From Robertmurraya korlensis NBRC 107688 (GTDB lineage: Bacteria; Bacillota; Bacilli; Bacillales; Cytobacillaceae), in NCBI RefSeq assembly GCF_001591645.1, contig NZ_BCVH01000012.1, forward strand, positions 1 to 64,000: 64,000 nucleotides of DNA. The letters run 5' to 3'. The position numbers were made by a program, and so were the translations under genes. The notes under the pieces are model-generated. The model searched no databases. It saw only the letters and a list, made by a program, of their open reading frames with translations, and was not told where the DNA came from. Each line of letters opens with the position of its first letter. Within the stretch, counting starts at the first letter, position 1. Below, in pieces: positions 36,226 to 46,639 of this stretch.

Positions 36226-37327
36226 TAAATGTAATATCAATCAAAAGGATTTCAGACCGACTCCCAATACGGAGTGGTGGACCCCAAAAACCAAAGCCTG
36301 AAGAGACAAATGCATGAAGCTCGTTCTTCTTCAAGTATCCCCAATCAAGCTCGAAAATCCTTTTTGTGATCAAGTGATTCGGTGCCATCTGTCCACGATG
36401 AGTATGTCCTGATACCATGAAATCAACACCGTGTTCTGCAGCTTGGACCAATTCAAGTGGTTGATGGTCCATAATAAAGATGGGCTTTGACTTATCTAAT
36501 CCTTCTATAAGATGTTCAATGCTTTTTCGGTTACGATCGGTTTTATCTTTTCTACCAACAATCTGTATGCCACCTTCAAGTACAATTGTTTCATCCATTA
36601 GGATTGGAATTCCAATTCGGTGCATTTCTTTCATATAGGTTGGAATTCCACCACCGTAATATTCATGATTTCCTAATACTCCGTATACACCATTTGTAGC
36701 AGAAAGCTTTTCCATGATATCACCGAAGCCTTTTTTAATAAATGGCTCGGGATCATCATCGATGATATCTCCAGGTAAGAGGATCAAATCAGGTTGTAAC
36801 GAATTCACTTCATGAACTAATCTAGCTGCATGTCTTTTTCCGGAAAGGTGTCCAAAGTGCATATCAGATGCCATGACAACCCGTAGAGATGAGAATGGAG
36901 CTTCTTTATCGATTTCAATGGAATGCTCCCGAATGACAGGACTGTATGCATTAAAGGTTCCTTTCCCTAGAATACCAACCATCAACAATAGAACAACGGT
37001 ACCACACCAAAAGACGACGCTGTCAGGTGAAAAGCCAGTGAAAATAAATAACCAGCCTACAAAATTAGCCAAAGGAAGAAGCAATAACGCATATTGAATA
37101 ACTCCAAACCAATACGACCCAATGTATTTCAGGAATAAAAATCTTTTAAAAAATCTAGCTAGCACATAGCTGTAGGACAGAAGGAAAATTACGGCAGTAA
37201 CAAAACTGAAAATATCTAATGAAAAAGTCGACTGTAGCCATAGATGAAGATTCCAGCCAAGATAAAAGGTGAAAGCACTATATAAAATAATGGTTAAGAT
37301 GAGCCTACTGTACATGGCTGTTTTCAA
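36203..37327 (-). CDS. Membrane-anchored calcineurin-like metallophosphoesterase
   Basis: A 374-residue protein. Four N-terminal transmembrane helices (about residues 8-125) are followed by a metallophosphoesterase domain with every metal-ligand block: SDMHFGHLSG, LPGDIIDDD, GNHEYYGGG and SGHTHRGQMAP. Related Bacillus proteins are YkoQ and YpbG. The natural substrate is unknown. Translation starts at TTG 37327, nine bases after GGAG; the in-frame ATG at 37315 is too far from that site. The stop of a 47-residue ORF forms part of this ribosome site, so the two are translationally linked. Confidence 0.88.
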   Translation of the reverse strand: MKTAMYSRLILTIILYSAFTFYLGWNLHLWLQSTFSLDIFSFVTAVIFLLSYSYVLARFFKRFLFLKYIGSYWFGVIQYALLLLPLANFVGWLFIFTGFSPDSVVFWCGTVVLLLMVGILGKGTFNAYSPVIREHSIEIDKEAPFSSLRVVMASDMHFGHLSGKRHAARLVHEVNSLQPDLILLPGDIIDDDPEPFIKKGFGDIMEKLSATNGVYGVLGNHEYYGGGIPTYMKEMHRIGIPILMDETIVLEGGIQIVGRKDKTDRNRKSIEHLIEGLDKSKPIFIMDHQPLELVQAAEHGVDFMVSGHTHRGQMAPNHLITKRIFELDWGYLKKNELHAFVSSGFGFWGPPLRIGSRSEILLIDITFTKNSLHT

Positions 37328-37339
37328 TAATCTCTACTC

Positions 37340-37483
37340 CTATTCATGTGTTAAAAGGCGCTTACAAAGTGAAGCTTGTATCCCTTGTTTTTGTAGCTTC
37401 TCAACAATTTGCTCATTCGTTAATCGTTTACTTAATGTAATGGTTTCACGAACTGCCTGTTTTACTACCTCATTTAGCTTCAT
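37340..37483 (-). CDS. 47-residue ORF in the TetR regulon
   Basis: A short basic, helical protein (begins MKLNEVVKQAVRETITLSKR, ends CKRLLTHE). The ATG at 37483 lies nine bases after GTGAGG. Its TAG merges with the GGAG ribosome site of the phosphoesterase gene, implying coupling. It has no transmembrane segment and no known domain; the segment RLTNEQIVEKLQKQGIQAS looks like a small helix-turn-helix or helical hairpin. Two TetR-type operators sit immediately upstream. The coding nature is inferred from ribosome site, coupling and operator context. Confidence 0.6.
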   Translation of the reverse strand: MKLNEVVKQAVRETITLSKRLTNEQIVEKLQKQGIQASLCKRLLTHE

Positions 37484-37504
37484 TTTCATCATCCTCACTT
37501 AATA

Positions 37505-37518
37505 TGACTAATTGGTCA
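37505..37518. promoter_or_regulatory. TetR operator, copy 1 (upstream of the small ORF)
   Basis: TGACTAATTGGTCA, near-palindromic. It is one of four matches to TGACYRATYGGTCA around the TetR gene. It lies 8 bases upstream of the ribosome site of the 47-residue ORF. Confidence 0.75.
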
Positions 37519-37537
37519 CGAACGAATGTTTTTATTA

Positions 37538-37551
37538 TGACTAATCGGTCA
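37538..37551. promoter_or_regulatory. TetR operator, copy 2
   Basis: TGACTAATCGGTCA, 33 bases from copy 1 (start to start). On the minus strand it includes a TTGACC hexamer that may be the -35 of the small ORF/phosphoesterase promoter. Confidence 0.75.
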
Positions 37552-37583
37552 ACCTATGTATTAAACGTTTAAAATCTAAACGT

Positions 37584-38438
37584 TTATTTTCTTGAATAAT
37601 ATTCTAGTAGGAGATTTTTATAGTGATCAAGTGTAGGAAAGTTATTGAAGTTTGATAGCATCCCTTGAATGACAGGAGCCCTTGGTTTCTCCTTTTCGAT
37701 TTCCTCCATTAAAACTTGAAAAGTTACAAGTAGCTCCTCTTCCCCTATTTTTTCTATCTCTTCTTCTAAGTTTTTTAATACATTTGTGATAGATGGTTGA
37801 TCAGGTGATACGAAAAAGTTTCTGATAATTTCTTCAACCTTCTTATTTGTTAAGAAAGGACTGTCCTCATAAATATCCTTCACAATACTATCCACTCTCT
37901 TAAGGATAAACTCAGTGACCTGTCTGACATTAAAATCTGATGAAGAAAATAATAAAACACCCATATACGATTTAATCATGCCTTCAAGAATGATAGTTAA
38001 GTCCCACGAGTACGGCTCAATGTCAGGACCGTAAATTTCAATAATGCTTTGCCGATAGTGTTGATGAGATTCCATTTGTTTACCTAATAAAAGCTGTTTA
38101 ATGGTTTCATTCCTAGGGATCGCCTGCTCTTTTGTCAACATAATGAGAAAATCTTTATGCATAATAAAATGTGAAAATAACGCGATTTGTTGACAGATTA
38201 GTCTTTCACGAGGACTTTGTATATTGATTGTTTGTTCGGAAAAAGCTTTTTCAATCATCTCAAAATGGTATTTTAAGATAGCTAATAGTAAGTCGTCTTT
38301 TGATTTAAAGTGTAAGTAAAAAGCCCCTTTAGAAATACCACTTTCTGTTGCGATTTCTTGGATAGATGTCGTTGAAAATCCTTTGCTGGCAAAAAGCCTC
38401 ATGCTAACTTCAATAATTTGCATATCTTTATCATTCAT
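37584..38438 (-). CDS. TetR-family repressor of the efflux locus
   Basis: A TetR regulator of 284 residues. The N-terminal HTH domain is typical (ASKGFSTTSIQEIATESGIS, then KGAFYLHFKSKDDLLLAIL, residues 14-52). The ligand domain is long: about 90 residues more than an average TetR, ending in an extra acidic helical region (EEEIEKIGEEELLVTF). It is divergent from the RND gene and has pairs of identical operators on both sides. It probably represses itself, the pump and the phosphoesterase unit. The inducer is unknown. Confidence 0.9.
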   Translation of the reverse strand: MNDKDMQIIEVSMRLFASKGFSTTSIQEIATESGISKGAFYLHFKSKDDLLLAILKYHFEMIEKAFSEQTINIQSPRERLICQQIALFSHFIMHKDFLIMLTKEQAIPRNETIKQLLLGKQMESHQHYRQSIIEIYGPDIEPYSWDLTIILEGMIKSYMGVLLFSSSDFNVRQVTEFILKRVDSIVKDIYEDSPFLTNKKVEEIIRNFFVSPDQPSITNVLKNLEEEIEKIGEEELLVTFQVLMEEIEKEKPRAPVIQGMLSNFNNFPTLDHYKNLLLEYYSRK

Positions 38439-38549
38439 AAAATAAACCCCCGTTAAACCAAGTTCCTATAGTCATTGTAATTTTTTCTAAGTGGATTTTG
38501 AATCTTTATTTATTGTAAACCGTATAAACACATTGTGAGTATAAATAAG

Positions 38550-38579
38550 TTGACGTATGACTGATTGGTCAGTTATATT
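38550..38579 (+). promoter_or_regulatory. Promoter of the RND gene with embedded operator
   Basis: TTGACG at 38550-38555 and TATATT at 38574-38579, spacing 18 (or TTATAT with 17). The operator copy at 38558-38571 fills the spacer, so repressor binding would exclude RNA polymerase. Confidence 0.65.
38558..38571. promoter_or_regulatory. TetR operator, copy 3
   Basis: TGACTGATTGGTCA, located between the -35 and -10 of the RND promoter. Confidence 0.8.
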
Positions 38580-38589
38580 GTTGTAGAAA

Positions 38590-38603
38590 TGACCGATTGG
38601 TCA
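38590..38603. promoter_or_regulatory. TetR operator, copy 4
   Basis: TGACCGATTGGTCA, 32 bases from copy 3, in the early transcribed region of the RND gene. Spacing mirrors the copy 1-2 pair (33). Confidence 0.8.
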
Positions 38604-38661
38604 ATTAATAGTTTTGATTATAACAAATCATTGGAGATTAATCAAAAGGGGAGAAATAAAT

Positions 38662-41600
38662 TTGAAAAGCTTAGTTAACTTCGTCCTGAAAAATAAGCTT
38701 GCTGTATGGTTATTAACCATTATTGTAACAGCTGCTGGGATATACTCCGGGACAAAAATGAAGATGGAAAGTATTCCGGACGTATCAATTCCATATTTAA
38801 TTGTCATGGATGTGTATCCAGGTGCAACGGCCGAACAAGTAATGGAAGAGATATCGATACCGATGGAGCAGACCATTGAGGGGCTTGAAGATGTCAAGGC
38901 GGTTTTCTCAAACTCATCTGCCAACGTAGCACAATTGCAAATCGAGTATGACTATGGCGTTGATATGGATGAGAAAAAACGCGAACTCGAATCGGCTCTT
39001 GATAATATCGTGTTACCAGAAGCTGCTGAAGATCCATCAATTATGGCGCTTAGCATGAATATGATGCCTGTTTTGGCATTATCGATAAGCAGCACAGAGG
39101 AAGATATTGTTGATTTATCAACAACAGTAGAAGAAACGATTTTACCGAAAATAGATAATATTGATGGTGTTGGATCAACAACAATAACTGGTCAACATAT
39201 TGAAGAAGTACAATTCACGTATAACCAAGAAAAGATGGAAGAACTAGGGTTAACGGAAGACACTGTGAAACAAATGATTCAAGCGAGTGATATGGCTTTA
39301 TCGTTAGGTCTCCAAAAGTTTGAAGCAGGAGAAGAAGCAGTTGCTGTTGATGGGGATATTAAAACGGTTGATGAATTAAAAGAAATGTTAATTCCAGTGA
39401 CACCAACTGCAGAAAATCCAAACCCGTTTGTCACTTTAGGAGATATTGCTACCATTGAGACCGTTGGAAATGTACAATCTATTTCTCGTACAAACGGGGA
39501 AGAAGCAATCTCTATCCAAATTACAAAAGGGCAACAAGCAAACACAGTTGAAGTCGTTAATGAAATCAAAGACTTAATTAAGGAAGAGGAAAAAGCTATT
39601 GATGGTCTAGTCATTGATGTAACGCTGGACCAAGGAAAACCAATCGAAGATTCTGTTTTCACAATGGTAGAAAAAGCACTATTTGGTGGCTTGTTCGCAG
39701 TCATCATCATTCTTTTATTCCTACGTGATGTGAAATCAACACTTATTTCTATTATATCCATTCCAGTGTCTATCTTTATGGCATTTTTGCTATTGAACTG
39801 GCTTGATATTACATTAAATATTATGACCTTAGGTGCCATTACCGTAGCGATTGGTCGTGTAATAGATGACTCAATCGTTGTTGTGGAGAACATCTACAGA
39901 CGAATGATTTAGAGAAAGAAAAGCTTAGAGGTCGTGCATTAATTCGTGAAGCAACAATAGAAATGTTTAAACCAATCTTGTCTTCTACGCTTGTAACGGT
40001 TGCGGTATTCGCACCACTTATGTTCGTTGGTGGGATGGTTGGTGAGCTATTTAGACCATTTGCTTTAACGATGGCATTTGCCCTAGGTGCATCACTCATT
40101 GTTGCGATTACCATCGTACCAGCATTGTCCCATTTCTTATTCCGTAAGAATTTATACGGTGAAAAGAAAGTGAAGGAGCACAAAGAGGGTGGAAGATTAG
40201 CAATATGGTACAAAGGTGTTCTAGCTAAAGCATTAAATCATAAAATCATTACATCAGTTATTGCGGTTCTATTACTAGGTGGATCTCTAGCGTTAACTCC
40301 ACTTATCGGCTTTAGTTTTATGGGATCTGAAGAAGAAAAAACAGTCTATTTAACCTATACACCAGAAGCTGGTGAGCTTGAGGCAGAAACATTAAGAAAT
40401 ATTGAAGAAGTTGAAAAAGAATTAATGAAACGTGATGATTTGGACATTGTTCAAATCTCCTATAACAATAAAGCTTCTACAGACATGTCTGCTATCATGA
40501 CCGGTGGGGCAAAAGGTGCGTTAATGTACCTAATCTTTGACCCTGACATGAAAGATTTCCCTGAGGTAAAAGAAGAAGTAGAAGAGTATGTATTCAACAT
40601 TGATCATTCGGGTGAATGGAAATCACAAAATATGGCAATGGGTAGTATGAGTTCTAATGAAGTAAGCTACACATTGTACAGTGAAGATTTAGATGACTTA
40701 AATGAAGCAGTTAGCCAAGTAGGGGATGCATTAAAAGATGTGAAAAACTTGAAAGATGTTACCTCTGACCTGGAAAATCCATATGTAGAGCATGTGTTAC
40801 ATGTGGATCAACAGGATGTGTTACAGTATGGTCTAACAACCGCGCAAATCGTTGGAGCATTAGCAAATACAGGTTCTGAAGAAGTGTTAACAACCGTAGA
40901 AAATGACGGTGAAAAATTAGACGTTATTGTTCAACGTGAAGCAAAGACTGACGCGAAATCCATTGATGAAATATTAGAGACTCCAATTCCAACGGCTCTA
41001 GGTACAACGATGCCGTTGTCTAAGCTTGTATCTGTAGAAGAGGGTACAACCTATAACACATTAGCTCGTAGTGAAGGGGAATACTACTCTGCTGTTTCTG
41101 GAACAGTAACGACAGATGATGTGTCAGCAGCAACTACTGAAGCAGATAAGAAGATCGATAAACTTGATTTACCTAAGGGTGTAACAATAGGAGTTTCTGG
41201 TGTAGCAGCTGATATGCAAGAGACGTTTACACAGTTAGGTGTAGCGATGTTAGCAGCAGTACTGATTGTGTACTTCATCTTAGTTGTTACATTTGGTGAA
41301 GGGTTAGCACCATTTGCCATTCTATTCTCTTTACCATTTGCGGTAATTGGTTCCTTTGTAGGACTGTGGATCGCTGGTGAGACGATTTCTGTTTCCGTTA
41401 TGATGGGTCTATTGATGTTGATTGGGATCGTGGTTACGAACGCCATTGTACTCGTTGACCGGATCATCCATATGGAACGCGAAGGGATGTCCATCCGTGA
41501 CGCAATTATTGAAGCCGGGGCTACAAGATTACGTCCGATTCTAATGACTGCAATCGCCACAATTGGTGCGATGATACCAATGGTGTTTGGTGCTGGTGGA

Positions 41601-41747
41601 GCTGGACTTATCTCTAAAGGGTTAGCTATAACAGTAATTGGTGGTTTAACATCATCAACCCTTTTAACACTTGTGATTGTCCCGATCGTATACGAAGTAC
41701 TTTCAAAAATGTTAAAGAAAAATCGTAGAGAAGTAGTAGAAGATTAA
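38662..41747 (+). pseudogene. swrC: SwrC/YerP-like RND efflux pump, frameshifted
   Basis: An HAE1/AcrB-type RND transporter, about 1,028 residues if the frame is restored, close to SwrC (1,065) of Bacillus subtilis, which exports surfactin and other amphiphiles. The first part (38662-39912; TM1, periplasmic domain, TM2-4 with GAITVAIGRVIDDSIVVVEN) stops at TAG 39910. The same protein continues from GAT at 39906 in the next frame (DLEKEKLRGRALIREATIEM) to 41747. Loss of one G at 39906 explains it exactly. Start TTG 38662 after GGGGAG. It is either a real inactivation or an assembly error; both halves remain otherwise intact and in good codon use. Confidence 0.85.
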
Positions 41748-41759
41748 ACTTGATTACAA

Positions 41760-41802
41760 AAAACCGTTGCTCTTTAGTTCCATCTGAAAGCAACGGTTTT
41801 TT
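41760..41802. terminator. Bidirectional terminator RND/alkC-type
   Basis: The stem AAAACCGTTGCT/AGCAACGGTTTT is flanked by A and T runs. Confidence 0.85.
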
Positions 41803-41807
41803 GATAT

Positions 41808-42890
41808 TTACATCTTTAATAAAAATTCAGTCCTAGCCATTTCTTCACCATTTACCAGAATACTTACCCCATGTAAACCTCCATAATGCTTGCGTGTTGT
41901 TAAATTCTGAAACAGCTGCTTCTTGGTTAGAGGAGTTATTCCTACAGGGTAGCTTTTCTCAGATAAATGAAAAATCTTTCTAGCTTGTTTCCCGTTTGCT
42001 TTCATAAAATCGATCCCGCATTCAATTCGTAAAGTTTGTGGCATATTGGATTCATTGTTCACTTCAAAGGAAATGGTTAATGTCTCACCAAGGTAAAGGG
42101 CATTATTGGATAAGAACAAGTTTTGAACCGATACACTAGCTGGTAATGTATATCCAAATATTTGAAGGGTTTCTCTATCTCCTTTTTTAAGGAGGCTTCG
42201 ACAGGCATGTTTTACAATCCAGTCCGTATGTACATCTTTTCCTCTCCATTCACGCACGATTTGTTTCAGTAAGTTGGGATGATCCTTTGAGATATCGTTT
42301 AAATTATTTGCTACGGATTTCCTCACATATAGGGAAGGGTCGTTCTTTAGATGTTCGAGAATGGTCAGGATTGGGGTGGGATCTTTTTTTAATTCTACTA
42401 ATGCTGTTGCCCAAGGCAGACGCGGTCGGCATCCTTCACTCGCTAGTCGACGGATATGTTCATCCTCATGAAGTGACCATCTCTGCATTTGTTCCATCAT
42501 TTTATCCTGGTTTCGTATAATAAATGGGCGTACAGCAAATTCAGAACTCGAGTACTTTGTAAATTCCTCGAGTGCTCTCATTGAAGCTTCCCATTTCTCA
42601 ATCCCATATACCTCGACAAAATCAGGAAAAAATAAATATTCTACTCCTCGACACTGAGGTGCAATGTTCATTAAAACCTGTAGGGCTTCCGCGTATGAAG
42701 TAGGCAAGTACTTCCGTAGCGCAAAAGTCACGTGCCGAATCCGTTGCTTGAACTCGCGTTCTTCCCAATCATGATCAAAAATAAAAGATAAAAACGACTC
42801 CTCATCAAATGTTGGATAGGCTGACTTGATGACTTGACTAAAGTGTTCGAAAAATGAAAGATTGTATCGATCCTTTATTCGTTCCGCCAT
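41808..42890 (-). CDS. AlkC-like DNA alkylation repair protein
   Basis: A 360-residue HEAT-like-repeat DNA glycosylase of the AlkC branch, which removes alkylated bases without base flipping. The helical-repeat domain (about 1-245) contains ASEGCRPRLPWATALVELKK near residue 150, typical of AlkC, and repeat pairs such as SLYVRKSVANNLNDIS. The C-terminal 110 residues form a beta-rich Ig-like domain (LYLGETLTISFEVNNES), a feature of a subset of AlkC proteins. It is monocistronic. Confidence 0.82.
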   Translation of the reverse strand: MAERIKDRYNLSFFEHFSQVIKSAYPTFDEESFLSFIFDHDWEEREFKQRIRHVTFALRKYLPTSYAEALQVLMNIAPQCRGVEYLFFPDFVEVYGIEKWEASMRALEEFTKYSSSEFAVRPFIIRNQDKMMEQMQRWSLHEDEHIRRLASEGCRPRLPWATALVELKKDPTPILTILEHLKNDPSLYVRKSVANNLNDISKDHPNLLKQIVREWRGKDVHTDWIVKHACRSLLKKGDRETLQIFGYTLPASVSVQNLFLSNNALYLGETLTISFEVNNESNMPQTLRIECGIDFMKANGKQARKIFHLSEKSYPVGITPLTKKQLFQNLTTRKHYGGLHGVSILVNGEEMARTEFLLKM

Positions 42891-42933
42891 ATATTCTATT
42901 CCTCGTTCCTATTTAGATTTATGTTAATCATAA

Positions 42934-42960
42934 CAAAAAACCATCTCTAAATAGAGATGG
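42934..42960 (-). terminator. Terminator after pbuX
   Basis: CCATCTCT/AGAGATGG forms a stem with a short loop. On the minus strand it is followed by T6. Confidence 0.85.
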
Positions 42961-42975
42961 CCAGAGGAGCTTATA

Positions 42976-44282
42976 TTAAGAAGCTTTTTGTTCTTTCATA
43001 ATTGGTTGTACACTTGATGTTTTCGGGGCAACATTAAATACAATATTTAATAGAATCGCCATGATGCTTCCAGCCACAATTCCGTTATCAGTCAGAATAC
43101 GGATGCTAGATGGCATTTGTGCAAACAGGTCAGGAACTGCTGTTACACCAAGGCCAATACCTACTGAACAAGCGATAATTAATAGGTTTTCTTGTGAAGC
43201 AAAGTCTACCTTACTTAGCATTTTAATACCGTACGCAATAACCATTCCAAACATCGCGATCATCGCGCCACCTAATACAGCTGTAGGGATAATCGTTGTT
43301 AAAGCCCCGATTTTAGGGATAAATCCTAATAAAACTAACATCGCTCCAGTTGTATAAATAACGTTTTTGCTTTTTACTCCCGTGATCTGTAATAGACCAA
43401 CGTTTTGAGAGTAAGTAGTATATGGGAAAGAGTTAAATAATCCTCCTAAAAGAATCGCTAAGCCTTCTGCACGATAACCATTAGCTAAATCCTTTTCCGT
43501 TACTTCCTCTTCACAAATATCACTCAAGGCAAAATACACACCAGTGGACTCAACCAAACTTACCATTGCAACAAGAATCATCGTTAGAATCGCTGTGATT
43601 TCAAATGTTGGCATCCCGAAATAGAAAGGGGTAACCATGTGGAACCAGCTAGCTTCAGCTACTGCAGAGAAATTAACCATTCCCATAAATGCAGCAACCA
43701 CTGTACCTGCTAATAAGCCTAAAAGAATTGAAATGGATCGAACAAAACCTGTGAAAAAGCGGTATAAAACAATAATAAATAATAACGTTCCAAAAGCTAA
43801 AGAAATGTTCGTCATTGAACCAAAATCAGGGCTTCCTTGACCACCAGCCATATTGTTGATGGCAACAGGAATCAATGTAATTCCGATAATAGTTACAACA
43901 GACCCTGTTACAACCGGTGGGAAAAAGCGTACAAGCTTTCCAAAAAACTTTGCAATGACAACCACGAATAAACCAGAGACTAAAATCGACCCATAAATCG
44001 CGGAAATTCCATATTCTCCACCAATAGCAATCATCGGACCTACAGCCGTAAATGTACATCCAAGAACGACCGGTAAGCCAATTCCAAAGAATTTATTTTT
44101 CCAAACTTGTAAAAGGGTTGCTACCCCACACATTAAAATATCAATCGAAACTAAGTAGGTTAATTGTTCTCCCGTTAGGCCAAGTGCTCCTCCGACAATC
44201 AGGGGAACGATCACGGCACCTGCGTACATCGCAAGTACGTGTTGAATTCCTAAGGAAGTTAGTTTAAACGGATTTGTTTTCA

Positions 44283-44283
<1 letters not shown>
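42976..44283 (-). CDS. pbuX: Xanthine permease
   Basis: An NCS2 (nucleobase:cation symporter 2) permease of 435 residues with 14 expected helices. Landmarks are MYAGAVIVPLIVGGALGLT near residue 14, GVGLLQIT-type QNVGLLQITGVKSKNV near 280 and the substrate-site Glu region VESTGVYFALSD near 230. It imports xanthine. Its ATG shares one base with the xpt stop, and both lie under the purine riboswitch: the standard xpt-pbuX operon of Bacilli. Confidence 0.95.
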
Positions 44284-44959
<676 letters not shown>

Positions 44960-45007
44960 AAGAAGGTGCGGTTGCTTGAACAACGAACGTCAAGCAATCC
45001 CATTGCT

Positions 45008-45078
45008 CACTCATAGTCGAATCATTTACGGTAATTCGGTAGAAACTTGCGAGCCATATCCTCGCCATTATATGAGTG
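45008..45078 (-). promoter_or_regulatory. Purine riboswitch, guanine class
   Basis: The RNA (minus strand) shows all conserved cores: ATATAATGGCGAGGATATGG (P1 and P2 loop), GCAAGTTTCTACCG, ACCGTAAATG and the J3/1 segment CGACTATGAG. The specificity base is C (GACT, not GATT), so it should bind guanine, hypoxanthine or xanthine rather than adenine. Ligand binding closes P1 and frees the terminator, switching xpt-pbuX off. Confidence 0.95.
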
Positions 45079-45099
45079 AATCGTATGAAGTTAGTAATC

Positions 45100-45127
45100 A
45101 TTATACCAGTATTATAGTATAGTTCAA
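45100..45127 (-). promoter_or_regulatory. Promoter of the xpt-pbuX leader
   Basis: On the minus strand, TTGAAC (45127-45122) and TATAAT (45105-45100) are separated by 16 bases. Transcription would start about 15 bases before the aptamer. Confidence 0.7.
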
Positions 45128-45279
45128 TAGAAAACTAGACATTAAATCCGAAATATATTGGTAAAAACATGAATATTATTCGTGTTAGGGGTTTCATTAA
45201 TCAGATTTGCGTGAAAAATCAGCAAACAAGATGGAATATACGAACAAAAGGCATCTCTATTCAAGACACCTCTTGCCTA

Positions 45280-46497
45280 TTATTTTCCGACCGTTGCAGC
45301 CTTCACTTCGATCTCAACAGGATGCTGTTTATGCTTTGTATAAAAGATACCTGTTGTAATTAATGAGATTGCCCCGAATATGAGAACCATCAATTGTAAT
45401 CCTACCACATCGAGCAAAAATCCCGTTCCTAGTAGCACTACCTGAAACATAATTCGGTCAAGCATGTTTCGGAAAGAGAAGAAGCGGCCATGGAAGTCCT
45501 TTGGCACTTTTGTTTGAAAAAGCGTGGCAACGGTAGGGAAGAAACATCCAACAGCAAATCCAACAATAGCAAATGAAAGAATTGCAAGTGCCTTGATTTC
45601 TACAAAATAAAGAGAAATTTGCCCTAACCCGATAATCGTTGAAAAAGCAAAAATAATTGTAAAAGGAGACCATCTGTCACTGAGCCTTTTAATCACAAAC
45701 GTTCCTAACATAAACGCGATTCCTTCTGCTGTATAAATAAGTCCCTTAATAGAAGGGTCATCGTGAATTTCACTAATATTGATGACCATCAAATTAAATC
45801 CACTAAGGAATAACAATGGAACAAGGGCCATGATTACGGTCATCAAAACCACCGGCATTCCCTTAATAACCGGAAGAACCTCTTTGAATCCACCACCACT
45901 CGTACCTTTCCCTTTTGTGGTAGAACTACTCGCCACAGGCTCGTCAATTTTTAAAAAGAAGGTAAATACGAGCAAAGCCCCATAAGCAACAAAGGAGGCC
46001 ACATACAGCATCGATAACGGCATGACTACAAGCATCGCACCAGCTAGTGCCGTTCCTAATACACGTGCAATCGTTGCTATATTCATGTGAACTCCGTTTA
46101 ATTGAAGAAGTTGATTTTCAGTGACAATTAAAGGGATAGCGGATTGTAGCGCTGGAAAATAAAAAGCAGCAGAGAGCTGAATCCCAATCATAAACACAAC
46201 CATCCACCAGACGGAGCCGGTATAAAGAGCAAGGAACATAAAGACTACGCTAAACATACGGGCAATTCCTGAATAAATCATAATCGTTTTTTTACTATAC
46301 TGATCGGTCATCCGACCAGCGAGAGGACCCACAAGAATACCCGCTAATAAGCCTGTAGCAAGGATGAGAGATTTGAGGAAATCAGATGGTACCTTCTCTT
46401 GCATAAATTCTAAGTTTCCTATTATTCCAGTCCATAACCCAACGCCAGCAATAAACTCCCCGATTAAAATAATCCATACATTCCGATTTTTCCACAT
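45280..46497 (-). CDS. MFS transporter (DHA3-type exporter)
   Basis: A major facilitator protein of 405 residues with 12 expected helices. The loop 2-3 motif GRMTDQYSKKTIMIYSG near residue 60 is the MFS A motif. A central Ser/Thr/Gly-rich loop (SSSTTKGKGTSGGG) separates the halves, and FPTVATLFQTKVPKDFHGRF lies near 310. The composition matches the DHA3 macrolide/multidrug exporter group; the substrate is unknown. It is monocistronic, with no regulator adjacent on the same strand. Confidence 0.85.
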   Translation of the reverse strand: MWKNRNVWIILIGEFIAGVGLWTGIIGNLEFMQEKVPSDFLKSLILATGLLAGILVGPLAGRMTDQYSKKTIMIYSGIARMFSVVFMFLALYTGSVWWMVVFMIGIQLSAAFYFPALQSAIPLIVTENQLLQLNGVHMNIATIARVLGTALAGAMLVVMPLSMLYVASFVAYGALLVFTFFLKIDEPVASSSTTKGKGTSGGGFKEVLPVIKGMPVVLMTVIMALVPLLFLSGFNLMVINISEIHDDPSIKGLIYTAEGIAFMLGTFVIKRLSDRWSPFTIIFAFSTIIGLGQISLYFVEIKALAILSFAIVGFAVGCFFPTVATLFQTKVPKDFHGRFFSFRNMLDRIMFQVVLLGTGFLLDVVGLQLMVLIFGAISLITTGIFYTKHKQHPVEIEVKAATVGK

Positions 46498-46600
46498 TTT
46501 TTGATCCTCTTTTTAGTTTAATATATTCTAATTATGATAAAAAATTTCGGTTTCCGAAGATTATTATATAACTTTTTCTACATTCTGTCATGATGTTAAA

Positions 46601-46639
46601 GAACAATAAAAAACAACAGAATGAACCACTCTGTTGTTT
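46601..46639 (-). terminator. Terminator after gntR-type gene
   Basis: AACAACAGA/TCTGTTGTT forms a stem followed on the minus strand by a T-rich tract. Confidence 0.8.

Noticed and set aside
39279-39893. Long minus-strand frame antisense to the RND gene
   Set aside because: Mirror frame without a ribosome site.
45169-45363. 64-codon plus frame overlapping the MFS 3' end
   Set aside because: No ribosome site, and it is antisense to a clear gene.
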